A stretch of DNA of 64,000 nt from Bradyrhizobium sp. 132 (GCF_023074185.1 NZ_JADPKY010000103.1:1-64000), one strand, 5' to 3'. Shown: positions 52,063 to 61,160, counted from the stretch's first letter. The notes: generated by a model not told the origin, from the letters alone. Numbers and translations are program-made.

Positions 52063-53730
52063 ATGCCGCACGACACTCACGCGAAGAGGTCTTGGCCGCT
52101 ATTCCGGTCGCTCGCGTCCTATTCGCTGCCTGGCGATCTCATGGCGGGGCTGACGCTGGCGGCCATCGCGATCCCCGAGCAGATGGCCACGGCGCGGCTC
52201 GGCGGCTTCGCGCCGCAGATCGGCTTCTTCGCCTTCATGGCGGGATCGCTGGGCTTTGCGATGCTCGGCGGCAACCGCTTCCTGTCCTGCGGCGCGGATT
52301 CCACGATCACGCCGATCTTCGCCGGCGGGCTTGCGGCGCTGGCCGCCGCCGGCTCGCCAGACTATCAGGGCCTCGCAATCGCACTGGCGCTGATGGTCGG
52401 CGCGATGATGCTCGCCGGCGGCGCCTTCCGCCTCGGCGGCATCGCCAATCTGCTATCGGTGCCGGTCATGGTCGGCTTCCTCGCCGGCATCTCCGTCCAC
52501 ATCACCGTGTCGCAATTGCCGGGCGTGCTAGGACTGGAATCGCCGAGTGGGCCGACGCTCGATCGCATCGGCGTGCTCGCAAGCGAGCTCGGCCGCAGCA
52601 ATCCCTTCACGCTGTGCATCGGCTTCGGTGTGCTGGCCGTGGTCTTCGTCGCCGAGAAGGTCAGCGCAAAAATTCCGGGCGCGCTGATCGGGCTCGTCGC
52701 CGCGACCTTGGCCACAATCGCCCTCGGCCTCGAGAGCAAAGGCGTTAGCGTCGTGGGCCTCGTGCCCGGCACGCTGCCGCGGCCGACCTTCCCCGACCTT
52801 GCACCGGAGCAATGGGTGCGCCTCGTGCCGCTGGCCTTCGTGATCACGGTCGTGGTGATGGTGCAGACCGCGGCGACGACGCGGTCGTTTCCGTCCGATC
52901 CGGACAAGCCCGCCGATGTCGATCGCGATTTCCTCGGCGCGGGCGCCGGCAGCGTGCTGTCGGGACTGTTCGGCGCGTTTCCGGTCAATGCGAGCCCGCC
53001 GCGAACGGGTATCGTCGCCGAGACCGGCGGGCAATCGCAGCTTGCGGGCCTTGCCGCCGGGACAATCGTGCTGGCGCTGCTCGCATTCGGAACGGGGTTG
53101 CTGCAGCACGTTCCGGACGCCGCCCTCGGCGGCATCCTGCTGTTCGTCGCGCTGCGGATCATCCGCGTGAAGCAGATCGTCACGATCTATCGCCAAACCA
53201 CGAGCGAATTCCTGCTGATCGTCGCCACCGCCGCGCTGATCATCTTGCTGCCGATCCAGCAGGGCGCGTTCCTCGGCATCGTGCTGTCGCTACTGCACGG
53301 CATCTGGAGCACGACCCGCGCGCGGCTGGTCGAGTTCGAGCGCGTGCGGGGCACCACGATCTGGTGGCCGGCGCATCCGCACATCACCGGCGAACGCATC
53401 GCCGGTGTCGCCGTGATCGGGCTGCAGGCGCCGCTGTCCTTCCTCAACGCGCCCGGCTTCCGCAGCGACGTGACCAAGGTGCTCGGCGCGATGCCCCCAC
53501 AACTGCTGGTACTGGAGGCGAGCGGCATGGTCGAGATCGACTTCACCGCCGCGCAGATCCTGCTGGACGTGTTCAGGGCGTGCAGCGAACAGGGCGTCAC
53601 GGTGGCGCTGGCCCGGCTGGAATCGGTGCGCGCGCAGGACGCGTTCGAGCGGTTCAGGCTGTTCGAGGCGCTGCCGCGGGACCACGTCTTCCACAGCGTG
53701 GACGAGGCCGTGCGCAAGCTGGCGAAATAA
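52063..53730 (+). CDS. SulP/SLC26-family anion transporter with STAS domain
   Basis: The 555-aa product has ten to twelve membrane helices from residue 20 on. Motifs include AGLTLAAIAIPEQMATARLGG and GADSTITPIFAGGL (family CGADSxI loop). GAFPVNASPPRTGIVAETGGQSQLAGL is the conserved second-repeat motif. A cytoplasmic STAS domain (about 435-545: PPQLLVLEASGMVEIDFTAA) follows. It likely imports sulfate, bicarbonate or a dicarboxylate. No carbonic anhydrase is fused or adjacent. Confidence 0.92.
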   Translation: MPHDTHAKRSWPLFRSLASYSLPGDLMAGLTLAAIAIPEQMATARLGGFAPQIGFFAFMAGSLGFAMLGGNRFLSCGADSTITPIFAGGLAALAAAGSPDYQGLAIALALMVGAMMLAGGAFRLGGIANLLSVPVMVGFLAGISVHITVSQLPGVLGLESPSGPTLDRIGVLASELGRSNPFTLCIGFGVLAVVFVAEKVSAKIPGALIGLVAATLATIALGLESKGVSVVGLVPGTLPRPTFPDLAPEQWVRLVPLAFVITVVVMVQTAATTRSFPSDPDKPADVDRDFLGAGAGSVLSGLFGAFPVNASPPRTGIVAETGGQSQLAGLAAGTIVLALLAFGTGLLQHVPDAALGGILLFVALRIIRVKQIVTIYRQTTSEFLLIVATAALIILLPIQQGAFLGIVLSLLHGIWSTTRARLVEFERVRGTTIWWPAHPHITGERIAGVAVIGLQAPLSFLNAPGFRSDVTKVLGAMPPQLLVLEASGMVEIDFTAAQILLDVFRACSEQGVTVALARLESVRAQDAFERFRLFEALPRDHVFHSVDEAVRKLAK

Positions 53731-53750
53731 TCCTGCTTACGCCCTCCGAC

Positions 53751-53859
53751 CCTCATCCTGAGGAGCCCGCGAAAAGCGGGCGTCTCGAAGGATGGCCACG
53801 GGCGAGATCCGGGCCTTCATGGTTCGAGACGCGCGAAGACGCGCTCCTCACCATGAGGG
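53751..53859. repeat. Composite palindromic repeat, copy 3
   Basis: CCTCATCCTGAGGAGCCCGC to CGTCTCGAAGGATGGCC (53751-53797) is followed by a diverged inverted half containing GGTTCGAGACGCGCGAAGAC and CCATGAGGG (53814-53859). It belongs to the same family as 42563 and 45692, but with the halves in the other order. Confidence 0.8.
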
Positions 53860-53891
53860 TCTGGATGCAGTGGAGATCGCGAAAGCTGCCA

Positions 53892-54254
53892 TCACTGCAC
53901 CAGGGCCGGGTGATCACGCTGTATTATTTCGCGGATCCAGCTGGCATGGATCGCGCGAAAGAGGATCTGCGCGGTCTTGAGGTCGTTCGCCTTCATGCAG
54001 AGATCGACGATGCGACGGACTGCGTCGTCGCGCATCAATCCATCCGAGATCTTCATCGCGATTTCCATCGCGACTTTCGCCGCCCGCTCGTAGCGCTCGC
54101 TGTCGCGCTTGTCGTTGCGCGCAGAGCCTGCCGCGCTTGCCGCACCGGCGTCACAGATCGTACGGATGCGCTCGGCGGCCTCGATGTCGCCGAGCGGCCG
54201 TTCGATCGCTTCGTCCCAGATGTCCTGTCGCGTCTTGCGCGCGAACCACTTCAT
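53892..54254 (-). CDS. Hypothetical soluble protein
   Basis: The 120-aa, mostly helical product reads MKWFARKTRQDIWDEAIERP, EAAERIRTICDAGAASAAGS, ERYERAAKVAMEIAMKISDG, LMRDDAVRRIVDLCMKANDL and so on. Two Cys (ICDAG, DLCMK) are spaced about 55 residues apart. No family recognised. It is 124 bases downstream of the LTXXQ gene on the same strand. Confidence 0.65.
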   Translation of the reverse strand: MKWFARKTRQDIWDEAIERPLGDIEAAERIRTICDAGAASAAGSARNDKRDSERYERAAKVAMEIAMKISDGLMRDDAVRRIVDLCMKANDLKTAQILFRAIHASWIREIIQRDHPALVQ

Positions 54255-54378
54255 CGCCCCGCCACCCGTGGTCTTCCAGCCGCCGCATCGTCACGCTTCA
54301 AACCGCGCCCAGCATAGAGAACCGTGGTGAGATCGGCGAGGCAGTTTTTTCCGCCAAACTCCGCGGCCCGCGACACGT

Positions 54379-55707
54379 TCAGGACGTCCGACGCGGCCCG
54401 ATCGCCTCGAACTGCGCCTTCTGCTCGTCGTTCAACGTGGCATAGAAATCTTCGAGCGCAGCGCGCACCGATTTGACGCCATCCAGCATCAGGTCGAGCC
54501 GCTTGTGGATCGCGGCCATTCGCGCCGGCGGCGTCATCACGTCGTTGGGCTGGCAAGCCGCCTTGAGCGATGCGCTGACCTTGGCGCTGGTATCCTGGAG
54601 CACCTGCAGCGCAGCGCGCTGGGTGCCGTCGGGATGAAGCCTCGCCTCGATGTCGGCGCCGGGCCAATCGAGTGCGGCAGACGCTCCACAATTCTGGACC
54701 AGCGATCCACCGGCAGTGTTGGAAGCCGTCGCGCGACGCTGATCCTCGGCCAGCGCATTGAAGCGCGCCTTCTGCTCGTCGGTGAGCGAGCCATAGAATT
54801 TATCCAGTGCGGGCTGAACGAGATCGACGGCTTTCTCCATCGCCTCGATGCGCTGCTGCATCGCCGCCAGCCGACCGGGCGCCGTCGCCGCGACCTGCGC
54901 AGGACAGGACGCGCGGATGATCTCCGCCGCCTGGATCGAGGCATTGCCGAGATCGTCGAGGCTTGCCCCTTGCGCATCGGTCGGCTGCACCGCAGCTGCG
55001 ATCTGGTCGATCGGCAGACCGACGATTTCGCGGCGGTCGCTGCCGCAAAGCTGGTCGAGCGCAACGCCTCGCGCTTGCCGTCGTCCCTGCGGACGTTGCG
55101 GCAGATAGGCCGAGAGACCGTCATAGCCATAGGGCCCGAAGATGCCGGCATAGACATCCGGATAGCCGTAGCTCCAGAAGCCGAGACCGTCGCCCCAGAT
55201 CGTGTAGTCGTAGAGGTCGTTATAGGCGAACGGCCAGAACAGCGGTCCGACCCAGCCATAGCCGCCCCCTGCATGTTGCCACCATCCGCTGCTTGCGCCA
55301 TGCCAGCCGGCGAGTGCGGCAGCGGCTGCGATCTGGGCCCGCGCCGCCGGATTGCTGATCAGACGGCCGTTGCGGAAGGCGCTGGAGTGCGCGTTGAGCG
55401 CATTGCGGAAATTCGCGGGACGCACGGCCGCATTCCGCATCTGACCGAAGTTCGGGCCACCATGTCGGGCTCCAGTTGCGAACCGCATCCCGCGATGCCC
55501 GCCGCCACCATGCGCGTGCCCGAAACCGTGACCACCGAAATGGCCACCCCCATGATGACCACCTCCATGATGACCACCTCCGTGACCACCTCCGTGACCA
55601 CCGCCATGGCCACCACCGCCATGGCCACCACCGCCCTTGCCCAGAGCCGTGCCCGCCAGCATGCAGGCCAGCGCCATCACGGCAATTCCAATGACCGGTC
55701 GCAACAT
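54379..55707 (-). CDS. His/Gly-rich periplasmic protein with two LTXXQ (Spy/CpxP-like) motifs
   Basis: The 442-aa product has a signal peptide (LRPVIGIAVMALACMLAGTALG). A remarkable Gly-His repeat (about 24-75) of GGGHGG and GGHHGG units could bind metal. A Trp/Tyr/Gly-rich segment (WVGPLFWPFAYNDLYDYTIW) follows, then two tandem helical modules each ending in the Spy motif (FYGSLTDEQKARFN and FYATLNDEQKAQFE). Spy/CpxP proteins chaperone or sense periplasmic stress. Duplicated modules make it about three times the size of Spy. An envelope-stress or metal role is inferred. Confidence 0.85.
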   Translation of the reverse strand: MLRPVIGIAVMALACMLAGTALGKGGGGHGGGGHGGGHGGGHGGGHHGGGHHGGGHFGGHGFGHAHGGGGHRGMRFATGARHGGPNFGQMRNAAVRPANFRNALNAHSSAFRNGRLISNPAARAQIAAAAALAGWHGASSGWWQHAGGGYGWVGPLFWPFAYNDLYDYTIWGDGLGFWSYGYPDVYAGIFGPYGYDGLSAYLPQRPQGRRQARGVALDQLCGSDRREIVGLPIDQIAAAVQPTDAQGASLDDLGNASIQAAEIIRASCPAQVAATAPGRLAAMQQRIEAMEKAVDLVQPALDKFYGSLTDEQKARFNALAEDQRRATASNTAGGSLVQNCGASAALDWPGADIEARLHPDGTQRAALQVLQDTSAKVSASLKAACQPNDVMTPPARMAAIHKRLDLMLDGVKSVRAALEDFYATLNDEQKAQFEAIGPRRTS

Positions 55708-55809
55708 CGCATCCTCTCGCAGAGCCGCGCCATTGAGGCATCGGAAGTCTACGGGAATTGGAACCGGCGCGGCTGCGGAAAGTTCCGCGACCGCGACGCG
55801 GCAGGCGCG

Positions 55810-57234
55810 CTAGACCTCCGGCACAATCTTGCCGGGATTGAAGATGTTTTGCGGATCGAGCGCCTTTTTCAGCGCCCGCATCGCGTCGATCGCCTCGGGG
55901 CCGAGTTCTGCATTGAGATATTTCTGCTTGCCCTGGCCGATGCCGTGCTCGCCGGTGCAGGTGCCGTCCATCGCCTGCGCGCGCTCGACCAGGCGATGCA
56001 TGAACTCTTCGCCGCGCGCCATCTCATCGGAATCGTTGGTGTCGCAGACCAGCGAACAGTGGAAATTGCCGTCACCGACATGGCCGACGATCGGCGACAA
56101 CAGGTTGAGGCGCTTGAGATCTTCCTCGGTCTCGTTGACGCAATCGGCCAGGCGCGAGATCGGCACGCAGACGTCGGTCGCGACCACGCCGATGCTGTTC
56201 CCGGGCCGCAGCGCCTTGACGGACCAATAGGCGTCGTGCCGCGCCTGCCACAGTTTTGTGCGATCCTCCGGCTTGGTGGTCCAGGAGAAATCGCCGCCGC
56301 CGTACTCCCCGGCGATCTCGGCGAAGGCCTTGGACTGCTCGGCGACCTCGATCTCGCTGCCGTGGAATTCCATCAGCAGTAGCGGCGTCTCCGGCAGCGT
56401 CAGCTTCGAATAGGCGTTGCAGGCCCGCACCTGCGCGGCGTTGAGCAGCTCGATGCGCGCCACGGGAATCCCGGTCTGGATCGCCAGGATCACGGCCTGA
56501 CACGCCCCGTGCACGGTCTCGAACGACACCGCACCGGCCGCGATCGTATCAGGAATGCCGCGCAGACGGATGGTCAGTTCCGAGATGATGCCGAGCGTGC
56601 CCTCGGCGCCGACGAACAGATGCGTCAGGTCGTAGCCGGCGGATGTTTTCTTCGCGCGCGTGCCGGTCGTGATGATCTCACCGTCGCCGCGCACCACCTT
56701 CAGCGCCAGCACGCTGTCGCGCATGGTGCCGTAACGCACCGCGTTGGTGCCGGAGGCGCGCGTCGAGGCCATGCCGCCGAGGGAAGCGTCCGCGCCGGGG
56801 TCGATCGGGAAGAACAGGCCCTGGTCGCGCAGATGCTCGTTGAGCGCCTTGCGGGTGACGCCGGGCTGGATCACGCAGTCGAGGTCCTCGGCATGCACCG
56901 CCAGCACCTTGTTCATGTCGCGCAGGTCGATGGAGATGCCGCCGGCGGGTGCGTTGACCTGGCCCTCGAGCGAGGTGCCGGTGCCGAAGGCGATGACGGG
57001 CACGCCGTTTTTCGCGCAGATCCGCACCACGTCCTGAATGTCGGCAGTCTCCTGCGCCATCACCACGCCGTCCGGCGGCTGGTTCACAATCCATGTGGTG
57101 GTATGGCCGTGCTGCTCGCGGACGGCCTGCGAGGTGATGAGGCGGTTGCCGAACCGTGCGGCAAGCTGCTCCAGCGCACTTGCAAGGGCTTTCGGCGCCG
57201 GCCGCGGCGGATTATTGGTGATGGTCGTACCCAC
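55810..57234 (-). CDS. FAD-linked oxidase, D-lactate/glycolate dehydrogenase (GlcD) type
   Basis: The 474-aa product has an FAD-binding PCMH domain (PVIAFGTGTSLEGQVNAPAGGISIDLRDM; DPGADASLGGMASTRASGTN) and a FAD-oxidase C-terminal domain with VGHVGDGNFHCSLVCD and GTCTGEHGIGQGKQKYL. It oxidises a D-2-hydroxyacid such as D-lactate. The GTG at 57234 has GGGAGG upstream and is chosen over an earlier frame opening. Stand-alone, with no glcE or glcF beside it. Confidence 0.9.
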   Translation of the reverse strand: MGTTITNNPPRPAPKALASALEQLAARFGNRLITSQAVREQHGHTTTWIVNQPPDGVVMAQETADIQDVVRICAKNGVPVIAFGTGTSLEGQVNAPAGGISIDLRDMNKVLAVHAEDLDCVIQPGVTRKALNEHLRDQGLFFPIDPGADASLGGMASTRASGTNAVRYGTMRDSVLALKVVRGDGEIITTGTRAKKTSAGYDLTHLFVGAEGTLGIISELTIRLRGIPDTIAAGAVSFETVHGACQAVILAIQTGIPVARIELLNAAQVRACNAYSKLTLPETPLLLMEFHGSEIEVAEQSKAFAEIAGEYGGGDFSWTTKPEDRTKLWQARHDAYWSVKALRPGNSIGVVATDVCVPISRLADCVNETEEDLKRLNLLSPIVGHVGDGNFHCSLVCDTNDSDEMARGEEFMHRLVERAQAMDGTCTGEHGIGQGKQKYLNAELGPEAIDAMRALKKALDPQNIFNPGKIVPEV

Positions 57235-57321
57235 GGACGTTCCTCCCGACGAGACGAACCGTGGCAAAGGACATCTCACCGGTCAAGTCAAGCGGCCGGG
57301 CGCATAGCTGGGGAAGGAAAC

Positions 57322-57816
57322 ATGCCGGAGACTGCCGCCACAGTGCCATTCCGCGCCTCGATCATGCAGATCGAGCCGCAATGGATCGACTACAACGGCC
57401 ACCTCAACATGGCCTATTACAACGTGATGTTCGACCACGCGGTCGACCAGATGTGGCTGACGCTCGGGATCGGGCCGGGCTACATGAAAGAACGCGGCGG
57501 CTCGACCTTCACCGCCGAATGCCATGTGCGGTATCTGCGCGAAATCCACCTCGGCGATCCCGTGCAGGTGTCGGTCTGGCTGCTGGAAGCCGACGACAAG
57601 CGGCTGCACACGTTCCAGGAGTTGCGACACGCGACCGAAGGCTGGTTGTCGGCGACCTCCGAAAACATGTCGCTGCACATCGACATGGGCTCACGAAAGG
57701 TGGCGGCCTTTCCACCAGACATCCGCGAGCGCATTGCGGCGGTGGTCAAGGCCCACAGTGCCGTGCCGCGGCCCGAGGGCATCGGCCGAAGCGTGGCGAT
57801 GCCCTCGAAGCGGTAG
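57322..57816 (+). CDS. Acyl-CoA thioesterase, hotdog fold (4-hydroxybenzoyl-CoA thioesterase type)
   Basis: The 164-aa product reads IEPQWIDYNGHLNMAYYNVMFDHAVDQM, with the catalytic Asp of DYNGHLN, then CHVRYLREIHLGDPVQVSVWL, the hotdog core. It hydrolyses or binds acyl-CoA; some relatives act on L-carnitine dehydrogenase products. The start at 57322 has GGAAGGAA upstream. It is divergent from the GlcD-type gene by 87 bases. Confidence 0.87.
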   Translation: MPETAATVPFRASIMQIEPQWIDYNGHLNMAYYNVMFDHAVDQMWLTLGIGPGYMKERGGSTFTAECHVRYLREIHLGDPVQVSVWLLEADDKRLHTFQELRHATEGWLSATSENMSLHIDMGSRKVAAFPPDIRERIAAVVKAHSAVPRPEGIGRSVAMPSKR

Positions 57817-57864
57817 TGCATGATCCGGAAAAGTGCGAAGCGGTTTTCCGGCAAGATCATGCAC
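57816..57864. repeat. Palindromic repeat / bidirectional hairpin
   Basis: Perfect arms GTGCATGATC and GATCATGCAC enclose a second pair, CGGAAAA and TTTTCCG, around a GTGCGAAGCGG loop. This matches a widespread Rhizobiales intergenic palindrome. It overlaps the thioesterase stop and precedes the convergent DUF1328 gene end, so it may also act as a two-way terminator. Confidence 0.8.
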
Positions 57865-57878
57865 CAAATCAAACCGCG

Positions 57879-58052
57879 CTAGACCCTGGTACGGCCGCGA
57901 GCCAATCCAACAACGGCCGAGACCAGGAACAGCACGACCGCGATGAAGAAGATGATCTTGGCGATTTCGATCGACGCGCCGGCGAGGCCGCCAAAGCCCA
58001 GAATACCGGCGATCAGGGCGATAACCAGAAACGTCACAACCCAGCTAAGCAT
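57879..58052 (-). CDS. DUF1328 small membrane protein
   Basis: The 57-aa protein, MLSWVVTFLVIALIAGILGFG then GLAGASIEIAKIIFFIAVVLFLVSAVVGLARG, has two helices typical of DUF1328 (YtjA). It is often stress-induced in Rhizobiales; function unknown. The ATG at 58052 starts the family sequence. Confidence 0.88.
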   Translation of the reverse strand: MLSWVVTFLVIALIAGILGFGGLAGASIEIAKIIFFIAVVLFLVSAVVGLARGRTRV

Positions 58053-58303
58053 GATCCGAACCTCTGTTTCGATGTCTGTCTGCGATCGGCGCGGCTGACG
58101 CGCCTCACTTGCAGGACCAATCGCCAACTCGGAACAATGGTTCCGGGCCGCTGAAGCCGGAAATTCGCCTGACCGACAGGAACAAATTGGCTTTCCACGC
58201 ACGTGGAAAACCCTTCCCCGCCGCCCCATATAGGGATCGATCCCTGTTAAGAAGGCTCCCCTTTCACCACCCCGCGGTGCCAACGTGGGGCCAAATGATT
58301 CGC

Positions 58304-60889
58304 ATGACCGAGCCGAGCAAGATCACGTCCCAGAGCGTCCCCGACCACCAGCCCGCAGCCGGCGGCATCGCCGCGCGCGCGCGCGCCTCGGTGGGCCCGA
58401 AATATCTGTCCGGGCTCAATCCGGAGCAGCGCGAGGCGGTAGAGACGCTGGACGGCCCGGTTCTGGTGCTGGCCGGCGCCGGCACCGGCAAGACCCGCGT
58501 GCTGACCACGCGCATCGCCCATATCCTGAGCCAGGGCCGCGCGCGCCCCGCCGAGATCCTGTCGGTGACCTTCACCAACAAGGCCGCCCGCGAGATGAAG
58601 CACCGGCTCGGCCAGATGCTCGGCCATGCCGTCGAAGGCATGCCGTGGCTCGGCACCTTTCACTCCATCGGCGGGCGCATCCTGCGCACCCATGCCGAGC
58701 TGGCGCAGCTCAAGTCGAACTTCACCGTGCTCGACGTCGACGATCAGGTCCGGCTGCTCAAGCAGCTCCTGCAAGCCGACAATATCGACGACAAGCGCTG
58801 GCCGGCGCGCATGCTGGCCGGCCTGATCGACGGCTGGAAAAACCGCGGCCTGACACCGTCGCAGGTGCCGTCAGGCGAAGCCGCCGTCTTCGCCAACGGC
58901 AAGGGCGGCAAGCTCTATGCGAGCTACCAGGAGCGGCTGAAGATCCTGAACGCCGCCGATTTCGGCGATCTGCTGCTCGAGGACATCCGCATCTTCCGCG
59001 AGCACCCCGATATCCTGCGGCAGTACCAGCAGCGCTTCAAATTCATCCTGGTCGATGAATATCAGGACACCAACGTCGCGCAGTATCTGTGGCTGCGGTT
59101 GTTGTCGCAGGCGCCATCGAAGCCAACTACACCCGCTGTCATTCCGGAGCGGCTCGTAGAGCCGAACTCTTACGTACAATTGCACGTCGGAGAATCCAGA
59201 GGTGAGTCCGACAATCGAGATTCCGCGCCTTTGGCACATCCCGGAATGACGACTCCTTCCCCCGTCAAAAACATCTGCTGCGTTGGCGACGACGACCAGT
59301 CGATCTATGGCTGGCGCGGGGCGGAGGTCGACAACATTCTGCGCTTCGACCATGATTTCCCCGGCGCCAAGGTCATCCGCCTCGAGCGCAACTACCGCTC
59401 GACCGGCCACATCCTCGCCGCCGCCTCGCACCTGATCGCGCACAACGAGGGCCGGCTCGGCAAGACGCTGCGCACCGAGGACCAGGACGGCGAGAAGGTC
59501 ACGGTGACGGGTTCTTGGGATTCGGAAGAGGAAGCCCGCGGCATCGGCGAGGAGATCGAGCAGATCCAGCGCCAGGGCGACAAGCTCAACGAGATCGCAA
59601 TTCTCGTGCGCGCCTCCTACCAGATGCGCGAGTTCGAGGATCGTTTCGTCACGCTCGGCCTGCCCTATCGCGTCATCGGCGGCCCGCGCTTCTACGAGCG
59701 CGCCGAAATCCGTGATGCGCTGGCTTATCTGCGCGTCATCAACTCGCCGGCCGACGATCTCGCCTTCGAGCGCATCGTCAACACGCCCAAGCGGGGCCTT
59801 GGCGACGCCACCGTGCAGATGCTGCACGACCACGCCCGCAAGCGCCGCATCCCCTTGTTCGAGGCGGCGCGCGCCGTGGTCGAGACCGACGAGCTGAAGC
59901 CGAAGGCGCGCGGAAGCCTGCGCGAGGTCGTCGCCCAGTTCGACCGCTGGCGCGCCCAGCGCGAGGTCACGGCTCATACTGATCTGGCCCAGATCGTGCT
60001 GGACGAGAGCGGCTACACCGAGATGTGGCAGAAGGACCGTTCGGCGGACGCCGCGGGCCGGCTCGAAAACCTCAAGGAGCTGGTGCGCTCGATGGAGGAG
60101 TTCGAGAACCTGCAAGGGTTTTTGGAGCACATCTCGCTGGTGATGGACCGTGACAGCGGCGCCGATGAGGACGCGGTGTCGCTGATGACGCTGCATTCGG
60201 CCAAAGGCCTGGAATTCGACAACGTGTTCCTGCCCGGCTGGGAGGAAGGCCTGTTTCCGAGCCAGCGCACGCTGGACGAACAGGGCCGCGCCGGCCTCGA
60301 GGAAGAGCGCCGACTCGGCCATGTCGGCATTACCCGCGCCCGTCGCCGCGCCAAAATCTATTTCGCGACCAACCGCCGGATCCATGGCACCTGGTCGACC
60401 ACGATCCCGTCGCGCTTCCTCGACGAGCTGCCGGCGGCCAATGTCGAGATCACGGAATCCAAGGGGGGCTCGGCCTGGGGCGGCACCGGCGGCTACGGCG
60501 CCTCCCGCTTCGACGACATGGAGGCGTTCGGCTCCACCTATTCGACCCCGGGCTGGCAGCGCGCCCAGGCCAATCGCAATCGCGGCGGCGGCGGGGGCGG
60601 CAATGGCGGCCGCGGCAGCTTCGAGGAACAGGCCTCGTCGTTTTCGTCCCAGTCGTCCTCGCCAGATTTCGGCAGCTTCTCCTCGCGCCGCCGCGGCCCG
60701 ATGACGATCGAGGGCGAGCTGGTCGCCAAATCCACCGGCACGACCTCGGAATTCTCCCTCTCCGACCGCGTCTTCCACCAGAAATTCGGCTACGGCCACG
60801 TCACCAAGATCGACGGCAACAAGCTCACCATCCATTTCGACAAGGCAGGCGAGAAGAAGGTCGTGGACAGCTTTGTGCAGCGCGCGTGA
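58304..60889 (+). CDS. UvrD/PcrA-type ATP-dependent DNA helicase with inserted repeat
   Basis: The product is 861 aa from the ATG at 58304 (58295 also possible). SF1 motifs appear in order: LNPEQREAVETLDGPVLVLAGAGTGKT (Walker A), TFTNKAAREMKHRLG (Ia), VDEYQDTN (Walker B, residue 250), GDDDQSIYGWRGAE (III, residue 328), LERNYRS (IV), VSLMTLHSAKGLEF (V) and VGITRARRRAKIYF (VI). A Gly-rich linker and C-terminal tudor-like tail (FHQKFGYGHVTKIDGNKLTI) follow. Between motifs II and III an extra segment of about 50 residues is encoded by a palindromic repeat. Acts in DNA repair and replication restart. Confidence 0.93.
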   Translation: MTEPSKITSQSVPDHQPAAGGIAARARASVGPKYLSGLNPEQREAVETLDGPVLVLAGAGTGKTRVLTTRIAHILSQGRARPAEILSVTFTNKAAREMKHRLGQMLGHAVEGMPWLGTFHSIGGRILRTHAELAQLKSNFTVLDVDDQVRLLKQLLQADNIDDKRWPARMLAGLIDGWKNRGLTPSQVPSGEAAVFANGKGGKLYASYQERLKILNAADFGDLLLEDIRIFREHPDILRQYQQRFKFILVDEYQDTNVAQYLWLRLLSQAPSKPTTPAVIPERLVEPNSYVQLHVGESRGESDNRDSAPLAHPGMTTPSPVKNICCVGDDDQSIYGWRGAEVDNILRFDHDFPGAKVIRLERNYRSTGHILAAASHLIAHNEGRLGKTLRTEDQDGEKVTVTGSWDSEEEARGIGEEIEQIQRQGDKLNEIAILVRASYQMREFEDRFVTLGLPYRVIGGPRFYERAEIRDALAYLRVINSPADDLAFERIVNTPKRGLGDATVQMLHDHARKRRIPLFEAARAVVETDELKPKARGSLREVVAQFDRWRAQREVTAHTDLAQIVLDESGYTEMWQKDRSADAAGRLENLKELVRSMEEFENLQGFLEHISLVMDRDSGADEDAVSLMTLHSAKGLEFDNVFLPGWEEGLFPSQRTLDEQGRAGLEEERRLGHVGITRARRRAKIYFATNRRIHGTWSTTIPSRFLDELPAANVEITESKGGSAWGGTGGYGASRFDDMEAFGSTYSTPGWQRAQANRNRGGGGGGNGGRGSFEEQASSFSSQSSSPDFGSFSSRRRGPMTIEGELVAKSTGTTSEFSLSDRVFHQKFGYGHVTKIDGNKLTIHFDKAGEKKVVDSFVQRA
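59138..59250. repeat. Palindromic repeat element inside the helicase gene
   Basis: GTCATTCCGG at 59138 and its inverse CCGGAATGAC at 59241-59250 bound 113 bp. Such ends mark a repeat family very common between genes in Bradyrhizobium. Here the frame stays open and encodes VIPERLVEPNSYVQLHVGES and onward within the helicase, between motif II and motif III. Flanking linker codons (about 59111-59137 and 59251-59263) are also extra compared with the family. Confidence 0.75.
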
Positions 60890-60964
60890 GCGATTGCGGC
60901 GCGCTCACTAAGCGCTAGTTGGCCCGGACTAGTTTTAGGTCAGATGATTCTTTGGGAGAACGTC

Positions 60965-61160
60965 ATGGCTGACCGCGAGCCGCGATATCATTCGGCGCCC
61001 GGAACGAGAGGGGTGGAAGCTTGTGCGCGTTACCGGCTCCCACCACGTGTTCAAAAGCCCCGTCTCAGGGGAAACGCTCGTCATTCCGTACCCCAAGAAG
61101 GACTTGGGAAAGCGATTGGTCCGTGCCATCTATAAGGGCGCGGGTTGGAAGCCCGACTGA
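60965..61160 (+). pseudogene. hicA: hicA toxin gene with an early frameshift
   Basis: The ATG at 60965 reads MADREPR then leaves frame. A second frame carries the rest of a HicA protein: DIIRRPEREGWKLVRVTGSH, HVFKSPVSGETLVIPYPKKD, LGKRLVRAIYKGAGWKPD. The intact family begins with a D/R-rich start followed by DIIRRLEREGW, so the 196-base gene lacks two bases near codon 7-8. The RNA-binding His of GSHHVF is present. As it stands the toxin would not be made unless translation restarts. It ends seven bases before hicB. Confidence 0.75.

Noticed and set aside
58871..60835. Minus-strand frame opposite the helicase gene
   Set aside because: Antisense of all SF1 motifs; no independent evidence of coding.
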